Assembly (NCBI GenBank): GCA_046347945.1
Contig: JAXMFB010000004.1
Coordinates: forward strand, 216,130-280,129
DNA: 64,000 bases
Reading direction: 5' to 3'
Origin: Zeimonas sp046347945
GTDB lineage: Bacteria; Pseudomonadota; Gammaproteobacteria; Burkholderiales; Burkholderiaceae_E
Numbering within the stretch: position 1 is the first letter of the stretch; every line of letters starts with the position of its first letter. Under the pieces are notes generated by a model, which was given only the letters and a program-made list of their open reading frames with translations, was not told where the DNA came from and did not search any database. Position numbers and translations under genes: made by a program. Below, in pieces: positions 42,186 to 51,858 of the stretch.

Positions 42186-44525
42186 ATGACCGACACCACG
42201 ACACGCAGCCCGCGCAAGAAGCCTCCCTCGAAGACGAACTGGGTTCGCCTGGGCCTCGCCGCGCTCGCGTTTCCGCTGGTCGGCGCGCTCGCCGGCGGCC
42301 TGCTGGTCGCGATGGCGCTCATCCTCGTCAACGACCGGCTGCCTCCGCTCGACGCGATGCTCGACTACCGGCCGCGCATCCCGCTGCGCGTGTACACGGC
42401 CGACGGCCAGCTGATCGGCGAGTTCGGCGAGGAGCGCCGCACTTTCGTGCACATCGAGGACGTCCCGCCGGTCGTCAGGAACGCGGTGCTCGCGGCCGAG
42501 GACGCGCGCTTCTTCGAGCACATCGGGGTCGACCTGGTGGGCGTGGTGCGGGCGGCGCTGGTCAACTTCGTGGCCGGCGGCACCGAGCAGGGCGCCAGCA
42601 CGATCACGATGCAGCTCGCACGCGAGTTCTTCCTGTCGTCCGAGCGCACCTACACGCGCAAGATCGTCGAGATCCTGCTGGCGCTGCGCATCGAGGACAA
42701 CCTGAGCAAGGAACAGATCTTCGAGCTGTACCTGAACCAGATCTACCTCGGGAAGCGCTCGTACGGCTTCGCGGCCGCCTCGCAGACCTATTTCGGCAAG
42801 CCGATCGCGAAGCTCACGGCGGCCGAGGCGGCGGTGCTGGCCGGGCTGCCCAAGGCTCCGTCGCGCTTCAACCCGATGGTGAACCCGAAGCGGGCGATCG
42901 AGCGACAGCGCTACATCCTCGGCCGGATGCACGACACCGGCGTCCTGTCCGACGCCGACTACGACGCGGCGCTCAAGCAGAAGCTCGTCTTCACGCCCGC
43001 GCACACCGACTACCCGGTCCATGCGCCCTACGTCGCCGAACTGGCACGGCAGCTGGCCTTCGATCTGTACCGGGAGGAGATCTATTCCGCCGGGATGAAG
43101 ATCTACACGACGATCGTCGCAGACGACCAGCGCGCGGCCAACGAGGCGCTCGAGCAGGGCATCGTCGAATACGACCGGCGCCACGGCTTCCGCGGGCCCG
43201 AGCGCATGCTCGACCTTCCCGCCGACGCCGCCGCCGAAGACGTCGTCGAGACGTCGATCAGCGACAGCGACGACATCGGCCGGTTCCTCGCCGCGGTCGT
43301 GCTCGAGGCCGACCCCAGGCGCGTGGTGGTGTCTCGCGGCCGGGGCAGCTCGATCGAGATCACCGGCGAAGGCCTGAAGTTCGTCGCACCCGCCCTGAGC
43401 GAGCGTGCGCCGGCCGCGCGCCGCCTGCGGCGCGGGGCGGTGGTGCGCATCGTCGAGGCCGGCAAGGGCGGCTATGCGATCAGCCAGCTGCCCGAGGTGC
43501 AGGCTGCGCTGGTCGGCCTGAACACCCACGACGGCGCGGTGCGCGCGCTGGTGGGCGGATTCGATTTCGAGCGCAACAAGTTCAACCGCGTGACGCAGGC
43601 CTGGCGCCAGCCGGGATCGAGCTTCAAGCCGTTCATCTATTCGGCGTCGCTCGAGAAGGGCTTCATGACCAGCACCGTGATCAACGATGCCCCGGTGCTG
43701 ATCGACCCCGCGCGCACCGGCGGGCAACTCTGGGACCCGAAGAACTACGACGGCAAGTTCGAGGGCCCGATGCGGATGCGCACCGCGCTCGCGAAGTCGA
43801 AGAACATGGTTTCGATCCGCCTTCTCGACGCGATCGGACCGCAGTACGCGCAGGACTACGTGTCGCGCTTCGGCTTCGATGCCGAGCGCATCCCGCCGTT
43901 CCTCACCATGGCGCTGGGCGCCGGGTCGGTCACGCCGTGGCAGATGGCGCGCGCGATCACGGTGTTCGCCAATGGCGGCTACCGGATCGAGCCCTACATC
44001 GTCGCCCGGATCACCGACATCAACGGCCGACTTCTCGCGAGCGCGCATCCGGGCCAGGCTGGCGACGAGTCGCTGCGCGCGATCGACGCGCGCAATGCGT
44101 TCCTGATGGACAGCATGCTGCGCGACGTCGTGCGGATGGGCACCGCGACCCGCGCACGGGTGCTCAAGCGCAACGATCTGGCGGGCAAGACCGGGACGAC
44201 CAACGACTCGATCGACGCGTGGTTCGCGGGCTACAACCCGCGCATCGCGGCGGTGGCATGGGTCGGCTTCGACCAGCCGCACAAGCTCGGCGACCGCGAG
44301 ACCGGCGGCGGCCTGGCGCTGCCGATCTGGATCGACTACATGGCGACCGCGCTCAGGGGCTTGCCGGAGCAGGAGCCCCAGCCTCCGGCGGGCATCGTGC
44401 GCGTCGACGGCGAGTACTACTACGCCGAGACCCGCCCGGGCCAGGGGATCGCCTCGCTCGGTGTCGCCGAGGACGGCGTCGCCGCAGGTGCCGACGCCGA
44501 CCTGATCCGCAACCAGGTGTTCTGA
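42186..44525 (+). CDS. mrcA: Penicillin-binding protein 1A
   Basis: 779 residues. Cytoplasmic tail, one membrane helix (about 22-48), a GT51 glycosyltransferase domain with catalytic E105 in AAEDARFFEH and QGASTITMQL, an OB-like insert (LSERAPAARRL), and a transpeptidase domain with SSFK (S478, K481), SKN and KTGTT (K668). It polymerises and crosslinks peptidoglycan from the inner membrane. It is divergent from pilM, the common arrangement in proteobacteria. The mrcA-lptM-lysA order follows on the same strand. Confidence 0.97.
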   Translation: MTDTTTRSPRKKPPSKTNWVRLGLAALAFPLVGALAGGLLVAMALILVNDRLPPLDAMLDYRPRIPLRVYTADGQLIGEFGEERRTFVHIEDVPPVVRNAVLAAEDARFFEHIGVDLVGVVRAALVNFVAGGTEQGASTITMQLAREFFLSSERTYTRKIVEILLALRIEDNLSKEQIFELYLNQIYLGKRSYGFAAASQTYFGKPIAKLTAAEAAVLAGLPKAPSRFNPMVNPKRAIERQRYILGRMHDTGVLSDADYDAALKQKLVFTPAHTDYPVHAPYVAELARQLAFDLYREEIYSAGMKIYTTIVADDQRAANEALEQGIVEYDRRHGFRGPERMLDLPADAAAEDVVETSISDSDDIGRFLAAVVLEADPRRVVVSRGRGSSIEITGEGLKFVAPALSERAPAARRLRRGAVVRIVEAGKGGYAISQLPEVQAALVGLNTHDGAVRALVGGFDFERNKFNRVTQAWRQPGSSFKPFIYSASLEKGFMTSTVINDAPVLIDPARTGGQLWDPKNYDGKFEGPMRMRTALAKSKNMVSIRLLDAIGPQYAQDYVSRFGFDAERIPPFLTMALGAGSVTPWQMARAITVFANGGYRIEPYIVARITDINGRLLASAHPGQAGDESLRAIDARNAFLMDSMLRDVVRMGTATRARVLKRNDLAGKTGTTNDSIDAWFAGYNPRIAAVAWVGFDQPHKLGDRETGGGLALPIWIDYMATALRGLPEQEPQPPAGIVRVDGEYYYAETRPGQGIASLGVAEDGVAAGADADLIRNQVF

Positions 44526-44738
44526 GTGCGGCCAGCCGGCGGGCTCATCGAACGGGCGGCCGGACGCGCCCGCCCCGCCGGGCTGCTCGTCGCGGCAGTC
44601 GCCACGGCGGCCGCGCTGCTGGTCGGCTGCGGCCAGCGCGGCCCGCTGTACCTGCCCGATTCCCAACCGAAGAAGAAGCTCGCTGCGGATCCGCAGCGCC
44701 CTCCCGCGCAGCCGGCGACGCCGGCATCGCGCGGCTGA
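44526..44738 (+). CDS. lptM: LPS translocon maturation chaperone LptM-like lipoprotein
   Basis: 70 residues from a GTG immediately after the mrcA stop. A hydrophobic signal leads to lipobox LVGC with Cys35, followed by the family motif GQRGPLYLP and a Lys/Pro-rich tail. LptM (formerly YifL) helps mature the LptD-LptE outer-membrane complex. It lies just upstream of lysA, its usual neighbour. The N-terminal extension of about 15 residues before the signal leaves the start uncertain. Confidence 0.85.
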   Translation: MRPAGGLIERAAGRARPAGLLVAAVATAAALLVGCGQRGPLYLPDSQPKKKLAADPQRPPAQPATPASRG

Positions 44739-44760
44739 TCCTCCGAGCGACGCGCTGCCG

Positions 44761-46023
44761 ATGGACGCCTTCCACTATCGCGGGAACGCGCTGCAGGTCG
44801 AAGACCTGGCGCTATCGACGATCGCCGAGCGCTTCGGCACACCCACCTACGTGTACTCCAGGCGCGCGATCGTCGACGCGTTCACCGAGTTCAGGCGCGC
44901 GGCCGGCGTGCGCGACGTGCTGGTCTGCTATGCGCTGAAGGCGAACTCGAACCTCGCGGTGATCGACCTCCTGGCTCGCGAGGGCGCCGGCTTCGACATC
45001 GTCTCGGGCGGCGAGCTCGCGCGCGTGCTCGCCGCGGGAGGTGACCCGTCGCGGGTCGTGTTCTCGGGCGTCGGCAAGAGCGGGTCCGAGATGCGCATGG
45101 CGCTCGAGGCGGGCGTGCGCTGCTTCAACGTCGAGTCCGAGAGCGAGTTGCTGCGGCTCGACCAGGTGGCGGGCGCGCTCGGCAAGCGCGCGCCGGTCTC
45201 GCTTCGTGTCAATCCGGACGTCGACGCCGGCACGCACCCGTACATCTCGACCGGGCTGCGCGAGAACAAGTTCGGCATCGCGCACGACGCTGCGCTGGCG
45301 GCGTACCGGAGGGCGGCGCGCCTTGCCCACGTCGAGGTGATCGGCATCGACTGCCACATCGGCTCGCAGATCACGGCGATCGACCCGTTCCTGGCCGCGC
45401 TGGACAAGCTGCTCGAACTGGTCGACGCGCTTCACGCCGAGGGCATCGTGCTGCGGCATCTCGATCTCGGAGGCGGCCTCGGCATCCGGTACGCCGACGA
45501 GCAACCGCCGTCGCGCGAGGCGCTGTTCGGCGCACTCTTCGAGCGCATCGACAGGCACCCGCGCGGTGCCGCGTACGAGCTGGTGTTCGAGTTCGGCCGC
45601 TCGATCGTCGGCAATGCCGGGGTGCTGCTGACCCGCGTCGAGTACCTCAAGCACAACGCCGATCGTCGCTTCGCGATCGTCGATGCCGCGATGAACGACC
45701 TGATGCGCCCGGCGCTCTACGACGCGTACCACGGCGTGCTGCCGGTGCAGCGGCGCGAAGCGGGGCAGGTCGAGTCCTACGACATCGTCGGCCCGGTCTG
45801 CGAATCCGGCGACTGGCTCGCCCGCGGCCGGCAACTCGCGCTCGCCGAGGGCGATCTTCTGGCGATCGCGTCGGCGGGTGCCTACGGGATGGCGATGGCG
45901 TCGAACTACAACACGCGGCCGCGCGCCGCCGAAGTGATCGTCGACGGCAGCGACGCGCACCTGGTGCGCGAGCGCGAATCGATCGCGTCGCTATTCGCGC
46001 TCGAGAGGCGCCTGCCGCGCTGA
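44761..46023 (+). CDS. lysA: Diaminopimelate decarboxylase
   Basis: 420 residues, alanine-racemase fold type III PLP enzyme. PLP lysine K60 in YALKANSN, GGGLGIRY phosphate loop, and C-terminal GPVCESGDWLA with the catalytic Cys at the dimer interface. It makes lysine from meso-diaminopimelate. Its 3' end overlaps the convergent msrQ gene by 33 bp. Confidence 0.97.
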   Translation: MDAFHYRGNALQVEDLALSTIAERFGTPTYVYSRRAIVDAFTEFRRAAGVRDVLVCYALKANSNLAVIDLLAREGAGFDIVSGGELARVLAAGGDPSRVVFSGVGKSGSEMRMALEAGVRCFNVESESELLRLDQVAGALGKRAPVSLRVNPDVDAGTHPYISTGLRENKFGIAHDAALAAYRRAARLAHVEVIGIDCHIGSQITAIDPFLAALDKLLELVDALHAEGIVLRHLDLGGGLGIRYADEQPPSREALFGALFERIDRHPRGAAYELVFEFGRSIVGNAGVLLTRVEYLKHNADRRFAIVDAAMNDLMRPALYDAYHGVLPVQRREAGQVESYDIVGPVCESGDWLARGRQLALAEGDLLAIASAGAYGMAMASNYNTRPRAAEVIVDGSDAHLVRERESIASLFALERRLPR

Positions 46024-46677
46024 CCCGCCGGCGGGCGCGCGGCGCACGAGCGGCCACAGCGCCCGGAACCCGAGCAGCGCGGCCACGACGCCGGCGTACA
46101 CCATCGGCTCGGCCAGGTCGTTCTTGCCGGCCTTGTGCCACCAGAAGTGCAGCACTCCGAGCACCGCGATCGCATAGACGAGCCGGTGCAGCTCCTGCCA
46201 GCGACGGCCGAGCCGCCGCATCATCGATTGCGTCGACGTCGCCGCGAGCGGCAGCATCAGCACGAATGCGGTGAAGCCCACCGTGACGAACGGGCGCTCG
46301 ACCACGTCGGCGATCATCGACGAGAGGTCGAACCACTGGTCGAGCCACAACCAGGTGGTGAAGTGAAGCGTGCCGTAGAAGAACGCATAGAGACCGAGCA
46401 TGCGCCGCAGCCGCAGCAGCCACGGCCAGCCCAGCAGGCGACGCAGCGGGGTGACCGACAGCGTGAGGCACAGCATCACCAGCGTCCAGGTGCCGGTGGA
46501 GCGCGTGACGAACTCGACCGGATTGGCGCTGAGCGCGTCGGCATGGCCGAGCGCCACCAGGCGCAGCAGCGGCAGCAGCGCGGCGGCGAAGACAACCGCG
46601 CGCACGACGGCGATCGCGCGCCGCGAAGGCTGCGCCAGCGACGCTGCCGCGGGCGAACGCGTGGATGCAGCGGCCAC
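45991..46677 (-). CDS. msrQ: MsrQ, heme-binding membrane subunit of periplasmic Met-sulfoxide reductase
   Basis: 228 residues from GTG 46677, which lies 13 bp after the msrP stop. An ATG at 46722 overlapping msrP by 32 bp would add 15 residues. About six helices with heme-ligand His in YGTLHFTTW, WQELHRLVY and VLHFWWHK match the ferric-reductase-like MsrQ. It feeds electrons from the quinone pool or flavin to MsrP. Its 3' end overlaps lysA tail to tail. Confidence 0.92.
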   Translation of the reverse strand: MAAASTRSPAAASLAQPSRRAIAVVRAVVFAAALLPLLRLVALGHADALSANPVEFVTRSTGTWTLVMLCLTLSVTPLRRLLGWPWLLRLRRMLGLYAFFYGTLHFTTWLWLDQWFDLSSMIADVVERPFVTVGFTAFVLMLPLAATSTQSMMRRLGRRWQELHRLVYAIAVLGVLHFWWHKAGKNDLAEPMVYAGVVAALLGFRALWPLVRRAPAGGSARQAPLERE

Positions 46678-46690
46678 GCGCGAGCGCGCC

Positions 46691-47671
46691 TCAATAGGCC
46701 TTGCGCAGGTCCATGCCGGCATACAACGAAGCCACCTGTTCGGCGTAGCCGTTGAACATCAGCGTCGGGCGCTTGCGCTGCAGGAATCCGTCCTCGCCGA
46801 TGCGGCGCTCGGTCGCCTGCGACCAGCGCGGGTGGCTCACCTGCGGATTGACGTTGGAGTAGAAGCCGTACTCCTGCGGTGCGGCGAGGTTCCAGCTCGT
46901 CTGCGGCTGCTTCTCGACGAAGCGGATCCGGACCAGCGACTTGCCGCTCTTGAAGCCGTACTTCCACGGCACGACGATGCGCACCGGCGCGCCGTTCTGC
47001 TTCGGCAGCACCTCGCCGTAGAGCCCCAGCGTGAGCAGCGTCAGCGCGTGCGCGGCCTCGTCGATACGCAGTCCCTCGACGTAGGGCCAGGCCAGCACCG
47101 ACGATCGCAGCCCCGGCATCTGCCCGGCATCGGCGAGCGTGACGAACTCGACGTACTTCGCCCTGGCGGTCGGCTCGACGCGCTTCATCAGCTCGGCGAA
47201 CGGATAGCCGACCCAGGGGATCACCATCGACCAGCCTTCGACGCAGCGCATCCGGTAGACCCGCTCCTCGAGCGGCGCGAGCTTGAGCAACTCGTCGATG
47301 TCGAACACGCGCGGACGCGCGACCTCGCCTTCGACGGCCACCGTCCACGGGCGCAGCCGCAGCGAGCCGGCGTAGCTGGCCGGGTCGTCCTTGTCGGTGC
47401 CGAATTCGTAGAAGTTGTTGTAGCCCGTGACGTCCTTGTAAGGCGTCGGTCGCTCCATCGTCGACAGCGTGCTCGAGCGCCCGCGCAACCCCACCGCGCC
47501 GGCCGGCCGCCCCGCGTCCTCGGCGACCGCGGCGCGGACGAAGCCCGACGCGGGCCAGGTGGCCAGGCCGGCGGCTGCGGCCTTCAGCACCGAGCGGCGA
47601 TTCTCGTGGAGGATGCGAGGGGTCAGGTCCGACGGCTGCGGGTCGGCTGCGGACCGGATGCGAACCAGCAT
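46691..47671 (-). CDS. msrP: Periplasmic methionine sulfoxide reductase catalytic subunit MsrP
   Basis: 326 residues. Twin-arginine signal NRRSVLK (24-30) followed by an Ala-rich hydrophobic stretch, then a sulfite-oxidase-type molybdopterin domain with the Mo-ligating Cys143 (MRCVEGWSMV) and WKYGFKSGKSLV. It reduces methionine sulfoxide in oxidised periplasmic proteins and is exported folded by Tat. It is upstream of msrQ on the same strand, 82 bp after a cytochrome c4 gene. Confidence 0.94.
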   Translation of the reverse strand: MLVRIRSAADPQPSDLTPRILHENRRSVLKAAAAGLATWPASGFVRAAVAEDAGRPAGAVGLRGRSSTLSTMERPTPYKDVTGYNNFYEFGTDKDDPASYAGSLRLRPWTVAVEGEVARPRVFDIDELLKLAPLEERVYRMRCVEGWSMVIPWVGYPFAELMKRVEPTARAKYVEFVTLADAGQMPGLRSSVLAWPYVEGLRIDEAAHALTLLTLGLYGEVLPKQNGAPVRIVVPWKYGFKSGKSLVRIRFVEKQPQTSWNLAAPQEYGFYSNVNPQVSHPRWSQATERRIGEDGFLQRKRPTLMFNGYAEQVASLYAGMDLRKAY

Positions 47672-47723
47672 GGCAGGCTCCTTTCGGCCCGTGGGTCGCC
47701 GGGCCGTGTGCGCACCTTACCCG

Positions 47724-47748
47724 CGGTCGGCGCCGCGCGCGCCGACCG
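47724..47748. other. GC-rich stem-loop between cytochrome c4 and msrP
   Basis: Perfect 10-bp arms CGGTCGGCGC (47724-47733) and GCGCCGACCG (47739-47748) with a 5-nt loop, directly after the cytochrome c4 stop. No T-run follows on the minus strand, so it is not a standard intrinsic terminator. It could stabilise the upstream mRNA or reduce read-through into msrP. Confidence 0.5.
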
Positions 47749-47753
47749 GCGCG

Positions 47754-48410
47754 TCAGCGCAGACCGGCGATGTAGTCGGAGACGGCCTTGATCTCGCGAT
47801 CGGAGAGCCGGTCGGCGACCGCGGTCATCACGGTGCTGTTGCGACGCTCGCCCTGGCGGAACGCGACCAGCTGCGCCTCGGTGTACTCGGCGAACTGGCC
47901 CTGCAGTCGCGGGTACTGCGCAGGGATGCCCGCGCCGCTCGGGCCGTGGCAGCCGGCGCAGGCGGGCACGCCCTTCGAGGCGACGCCGCCGCGATAGATG
48001 CGCTGGCCGAGTTCGACCATGTCCTTGTCCTTCGCGGCCGCGGGCTTGAGCTTCTGCGACTCGAACCAGGCCGCCACGCTGCGGATGTCGGCGTCGGAGA
48101 GCATCGCGGCGAAGCCCGCCATGACTGCATTGGCGCGTTCGGCTTCCTTGGCGCCGGCCTTCACCTTGAAGTTCGACAGCTGCTTGGCGAGGTAGTCGGC
48201 GTGTTGCGCGGCCAGCTTCGGATTGACCGGCGTGGTGCTGTTGCCGTCGGCCGCGTGACAGGCCGCACAGACTTCCTGTGCGATCTGCGCGCCGCGCTTG
48301 AGGTCGGGGCGGGCGGGCTCGCCGCCTGCTGCGGGCGCCTGCGCGAAGGCAGTGCCGACAAGCACGAAGGTGGAGGCGACGACTGCGGCAAACGGTCTGG
48401 CTCGGAGCAT
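47754..48410 (-). CDS. Di-heme cytochrome c4
   Basis: 218 residues. The signal peptide ends near AFA-Q (23/24). Two homologous cytochrome c domains carry CAACH (48-52) and CAGCH (151-155), with axial Met candidates in VMAGFAAML and STVMTAVA. This is a periplasmic electron carrier that commonly serves cbb3 or other terminal oxidases, and a cco cluster lies in the same window. It is divergent from engB, a conserved pairing in betaproteobacteria. Confidence 0.93.
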   Translation of the reverse strand: MLRARPFAAVVASTFVLVGTAFAQAPAAGGEPARPDLKRGAQIAQEVCAACHAADGNSTTPVNPKLAAQHADYLAKQLSNFKVKAGAKEAERANAVMAGFAAMLSDADIRSVAAWFESQKLKPAAAKDKDMVELGQRIYRGGVASKGVPACAGCHGPSGAGIPAQYPRLQGQFAEYTEAQLVAFRQGERRNSTVMTAVADRLSDREIKAVSDYIAGLR

Positions 48411-48526
48411 GGGGCAAACCCGGGAAACGGCGGGCCGCGGGACGCGCCCGGTACAAACCGTGGATTGTACAATAGCCGCCCAGGCGCGGTCATTCCGATC
48501 GTCGCATCGGATCGAGCTTCGCTGCC

Positions 48527-49219
48527 GTGGCCTCTGTCCTCCTGACCGCCCGGTTCGCCACCACCGTCGCGAAGCTGGCGCAACTGCCCGACGACGGCGC
48601 CGCCCCCGAAATCGCGTTCGTCGGCCGCTCGAACGCCGGCAAGTCCTCGGCCATCAATGCCCTGTGCCAGCAGCGACGCCTCGCGTTCGCCAGCAAGACG
48701 CCGGGCCGCACGCAGGCGCTGAACTACTTCGCGCTCGGCCCCGGCCAGCTGCCGCCCCGCGCGTTCGTCGTCGACACGCCCGGATACGGCTTCGCGACTG
48801 CGCCGATCGAGGTCAAGCGCGCCTGGGACCAGCTCGCCGGCCGGTACCTGTCGCAGCGGCGCGCGCTGGCCGGCGTCGTGCTGGTGCTCGACATCCGCCG
48901 CGGCCTCACCGATCTCGACCGCACGCTGCTCGCGTGGATGCAACCCGACGTGCCGCTGCTGGTGCTGCTCACCAAGTCGGACAAGCTCAAGCAGGCGCAG
49001 CGGGCCGCGGCGATGCGCGAAGCCGAGGCCGACCTGCGGGCGCTGCAGATGCCGAATCCGGTCGCTCTGCTATCGTTCTCGGCGACGCGCCAGATCGGGC
49101 TCGAGGAAGCGCGCGAGTTCATCGGCGAATGGCTTGCCGGACGAAGCGCGGACGCCGATCCGGGCCGTGACGGCGACGCTTCCGGCACCAGCGCCGGCAC
49201 CAGCGCCGGCACCGGCTGA
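48527..49219 (+). CDS. engB: Ribosome biogenesis GTPase EngB/YsxC
   Basis: 230 residues from GTG 48527. G1 GRSNAGKSS (33-41), G2 region KTPGRTQ, G3 DTPGYG, G4 TKSDK and G5 FSAT are all present. It is an essential GTPase of 50S subunit assembly. The C-terminal tail is Gly/Thr/Ala-rich because of a 12-bp tandem repeat in the DNA. hemB follows, with its ATG 43 bp after the engB stop. Confidence 0.95.
   Translation: MASVLLTARFATTVAKLAQLPDDGAAPEIAFVGRSNAGKSSAINALCQQRRLAFASKTPGRTQALNYFALGPGQLPPRAFVVDTPGYGFATAPIEVKRAWDQLAGRYLSQRRALAGVVLVLDIRRGLTDLDRTLLAWMQPDVPLLVLLTKSDKLKQAQRAAAMREAEADLRALQMPNPVALLSFSATRQIGLEEAREFIGEWLAGRSADADPGRDGDASGTSAGTSAGTG
49182..49215 (+). repeat. 12-bp tandem repeat in the engB 3' end
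   Basis: CCGGCACCAGCG is repeated at 49182-49193 and 49194-49205, with a partial third copy to 49215. It encodes a Gly-Thr-Ser-Ala repeat in the EngB tail. Length variation between strains would be easy to produce here and should not disturb the GTPase domain. Confidence 0.75.
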
Positions 49220-49262
49220 ACGCGCGCAGCGACGCGCCCCCGCATCGGAGGAACCCACGGAC

Positions 49263-50282
<1,020 letters not shown>

Positions 50283-50331
50283 GCGGCCGGCCGCAAGCCG
50301 CCGCCGCGCTCCCTCGCCCGGACCGCCCGCG

Positions 50332-51438
50332 ATGCAGTTCGTGATCGTCCGACCCGTCGGCGCCGCCGTCGCCGACGCCGTGCCGGCGATGCCCGAGGAC
50401 GGGTTCGTCTGGTGCGACTGCGTCTACGAGGACCGCCGTGCCTGGACGGCCCCGGTGCAGCAGCTCACGGGCACGACCGTGTTCGAGGATCACCTGCTCG
50501 ACGCCGAGAATCCGAACCATCCGTCGTTCTTCGATTCGACCAACGACTACGAAATGATCGTGTTTCGCGGCCTCGCGTTCCGCACCGACGTCGTCGACCC
50601 GGCGGAGGTGATCCGCGTGAAGACGCGCCCGGCCGTGTTCTTCGTGTTCCCGCGCGTGCTGGTCACGGTGCGCGCACCCGACAGCCGGCTGGTGCCGGCG
50701 ATCCGCGACCGCCTGCTCGCGGCGGGCGGGCGGGCGCGCCTACCCGCCCTGCCCGAGGAGCTGATGCTGCGCATCCTCAACGGCATGGTCGATCGATACC
50801 TCGAACTGCGGCAGCCGCTCGGCGAGCAGTTCGAGCGCCGGCAGCGCGAGCTGCTCGATCCGCGGCGGCCGTTTCGCGACTGGTACGCGCTGCTCGAGGC
50901 GCGGCGCGAGGCGCGCCGGCTCGAGGACCTCTGCGAGGAGCAACTCGACGCGCTGCAGGAATGGCGCGACGAGCGGCGCGAGCGCACCGAGGCGGCACCG
51001 CAGGGCGCGCACGGGCTGCACGCGCTCAGCGACGCGCTGGAGGTTCGCACCAGCGACCTCGTCGGGCACATCCACCGCGTGCTCAGTCACGCACGGCGAC
51101 TGGAATCGTCGGTCGAGAGCGCAGTGCAGCTGCATTTCTCGGCCACTGCCTACCGCACCAACGAGATCATGCGCACGCTCACCGCGATCACCGCGGTGTT
51201 CCTGCCGCTCACGCTGATCACCGGCATCTTCGGCATGAACTTCGAGTTCATTCCCGGCCAGCACTCGGCGTCGGGCTTCTGGTGGGCCCTCGGCGCGATG
51301 GCGGCGATCGGCGTGCTGCTGGTCACCTTCTTCCGGGCGCGCGCGATGTTGTCGGCGTCCAGCCTGTTCGGGAGGCACCGGCAGCGACGCGCGCGGCGCG
51401 CGAGCCCGCGCGCCCGACCGGGCGACGCTCAGTCCTGA
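50332..51438 (+). CDS. CorA-family magnesium/divalent cation transporter
   Basis: 368 residues from ATG 50332. A soluble N-terminal funnel with long helices (Arg/Glu-rich, about 150-255) is followed by two C-terminal transmembrane helices. The pore signature GMN (301-303) lies in FGMNFEFIPG. It probably imports Mg2+, although the sequence group also includes Zn2+/Co2+ transporters. It starts 49 bp after hemB, and its end overlaps cutA tail to tail by 10 bp. Confidence 0.9.
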   Translation: MQFVIVRPVGAAVADAVPAMPEDGFVWCDCVYEDRRAWTAPVQQLTGTTVFEDHLLDAENPNHPSFFDSTNDYEMIVFRGLAFRTDVVDPAEVIRVKTRPAVFFVFPRVLVTVRAPDSRLVPAIRDRLLAAGGRARLPALPEELMLRILNGMVDRYLELRQPLGEQFERRQRELLDPRRPFRDWYALLEARREARRLEDLCEEQLDALQEWRDERRERTEAAPQGAHGLHALSDALEVRTSDLVGHIHRVLSHARRLESSVESAVQLHFSATAYRTNEIMRTLTAITAVFLPLTLITGIFGMNFEFIPGQHSASGFWWALGAMAAIGVLLVTFFRARAMLSASSLFGRHRQRRARRASPRARPGDAQS

Positions 51439-51821
51439 TCGCGCCCGCCGAACGCGTCGCGCGTCTCGGCGATCGCCCAGCTGGCGTAGGCCGGCCACAC
51501 CGCATCGGGCGCGATCGTCACGAGCTCGGGTACCTCGTATGGGTGCAGCGCCTTCAGCCGCTGCTGGCACGCGGCGTGCCGGCGACGGGTGGTCTTGACC
51601 AGCAGCGTGACCTCGCCGGCCTCTTCGACCGCGCCCTTCCAGCGGTAGACCGAGCGGCACTCGCCGAGGACGTTCACGCAGGCTGCCAGCCGTTCGTCGA
51701 CCAGCGTGCGCGCGATCGATGCCGCGACGTCGCGATCGGGCACGGTGGTGAGGACCAGCAGCAGGCCATCGGTCGGCGCGATGCGCACCGGTTCGGGGAC
51801 GGAACGTTCGGCGGGGTCCAT
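51429..51821 (-). CDS. cutA: CutA divalent-cation tolerance protein
   Basis: 130 residues. CutA1 landmarks are VLTTVPDRDVAASIA, LAACVNV, YRWKGAVEEAGEV and HPYEVPELV. It forms a ferredoxin-like trimer related to PII, and its tolerance phenotype toward divalent cations is mechanistically unclear. It lies downstream of an ABC-2 permease gene on the same strand. Confidence 0.92.
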   Translation of the reverse strand: MDPAERSVPEPVRIAPTDGLLLVLTTVPDRDVAASIARTLVDERLAACVNVLGECRSVYRWKGAVEEAGEVTLLVKTTRRRHAACQQRLKALHPYEVPELVTIAPDAVWPAYASWAIAETRDAFGGRDQD

Positions 51822-51858
51822 GCCGGGCGGCTTCGGTCGTGGGCGGCGGTGCCTGTCC

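Noticed and set aside
41931..44666. Long minus-strand frame opposite mrcA
   Set aside because: It is the antisense shadow of a well-supported penicillin-binding protein gene. The translation is Arg/His/Ala-rich with no domain.
48451..48470. Inverted repeat GTACAA-N8-TTGTAC between cytochrome c4 and engB
   Set aside because: Six-base arms could be an operator, but there is no matching -35 and the overlap with a TACAAT box makes it too weak to call.
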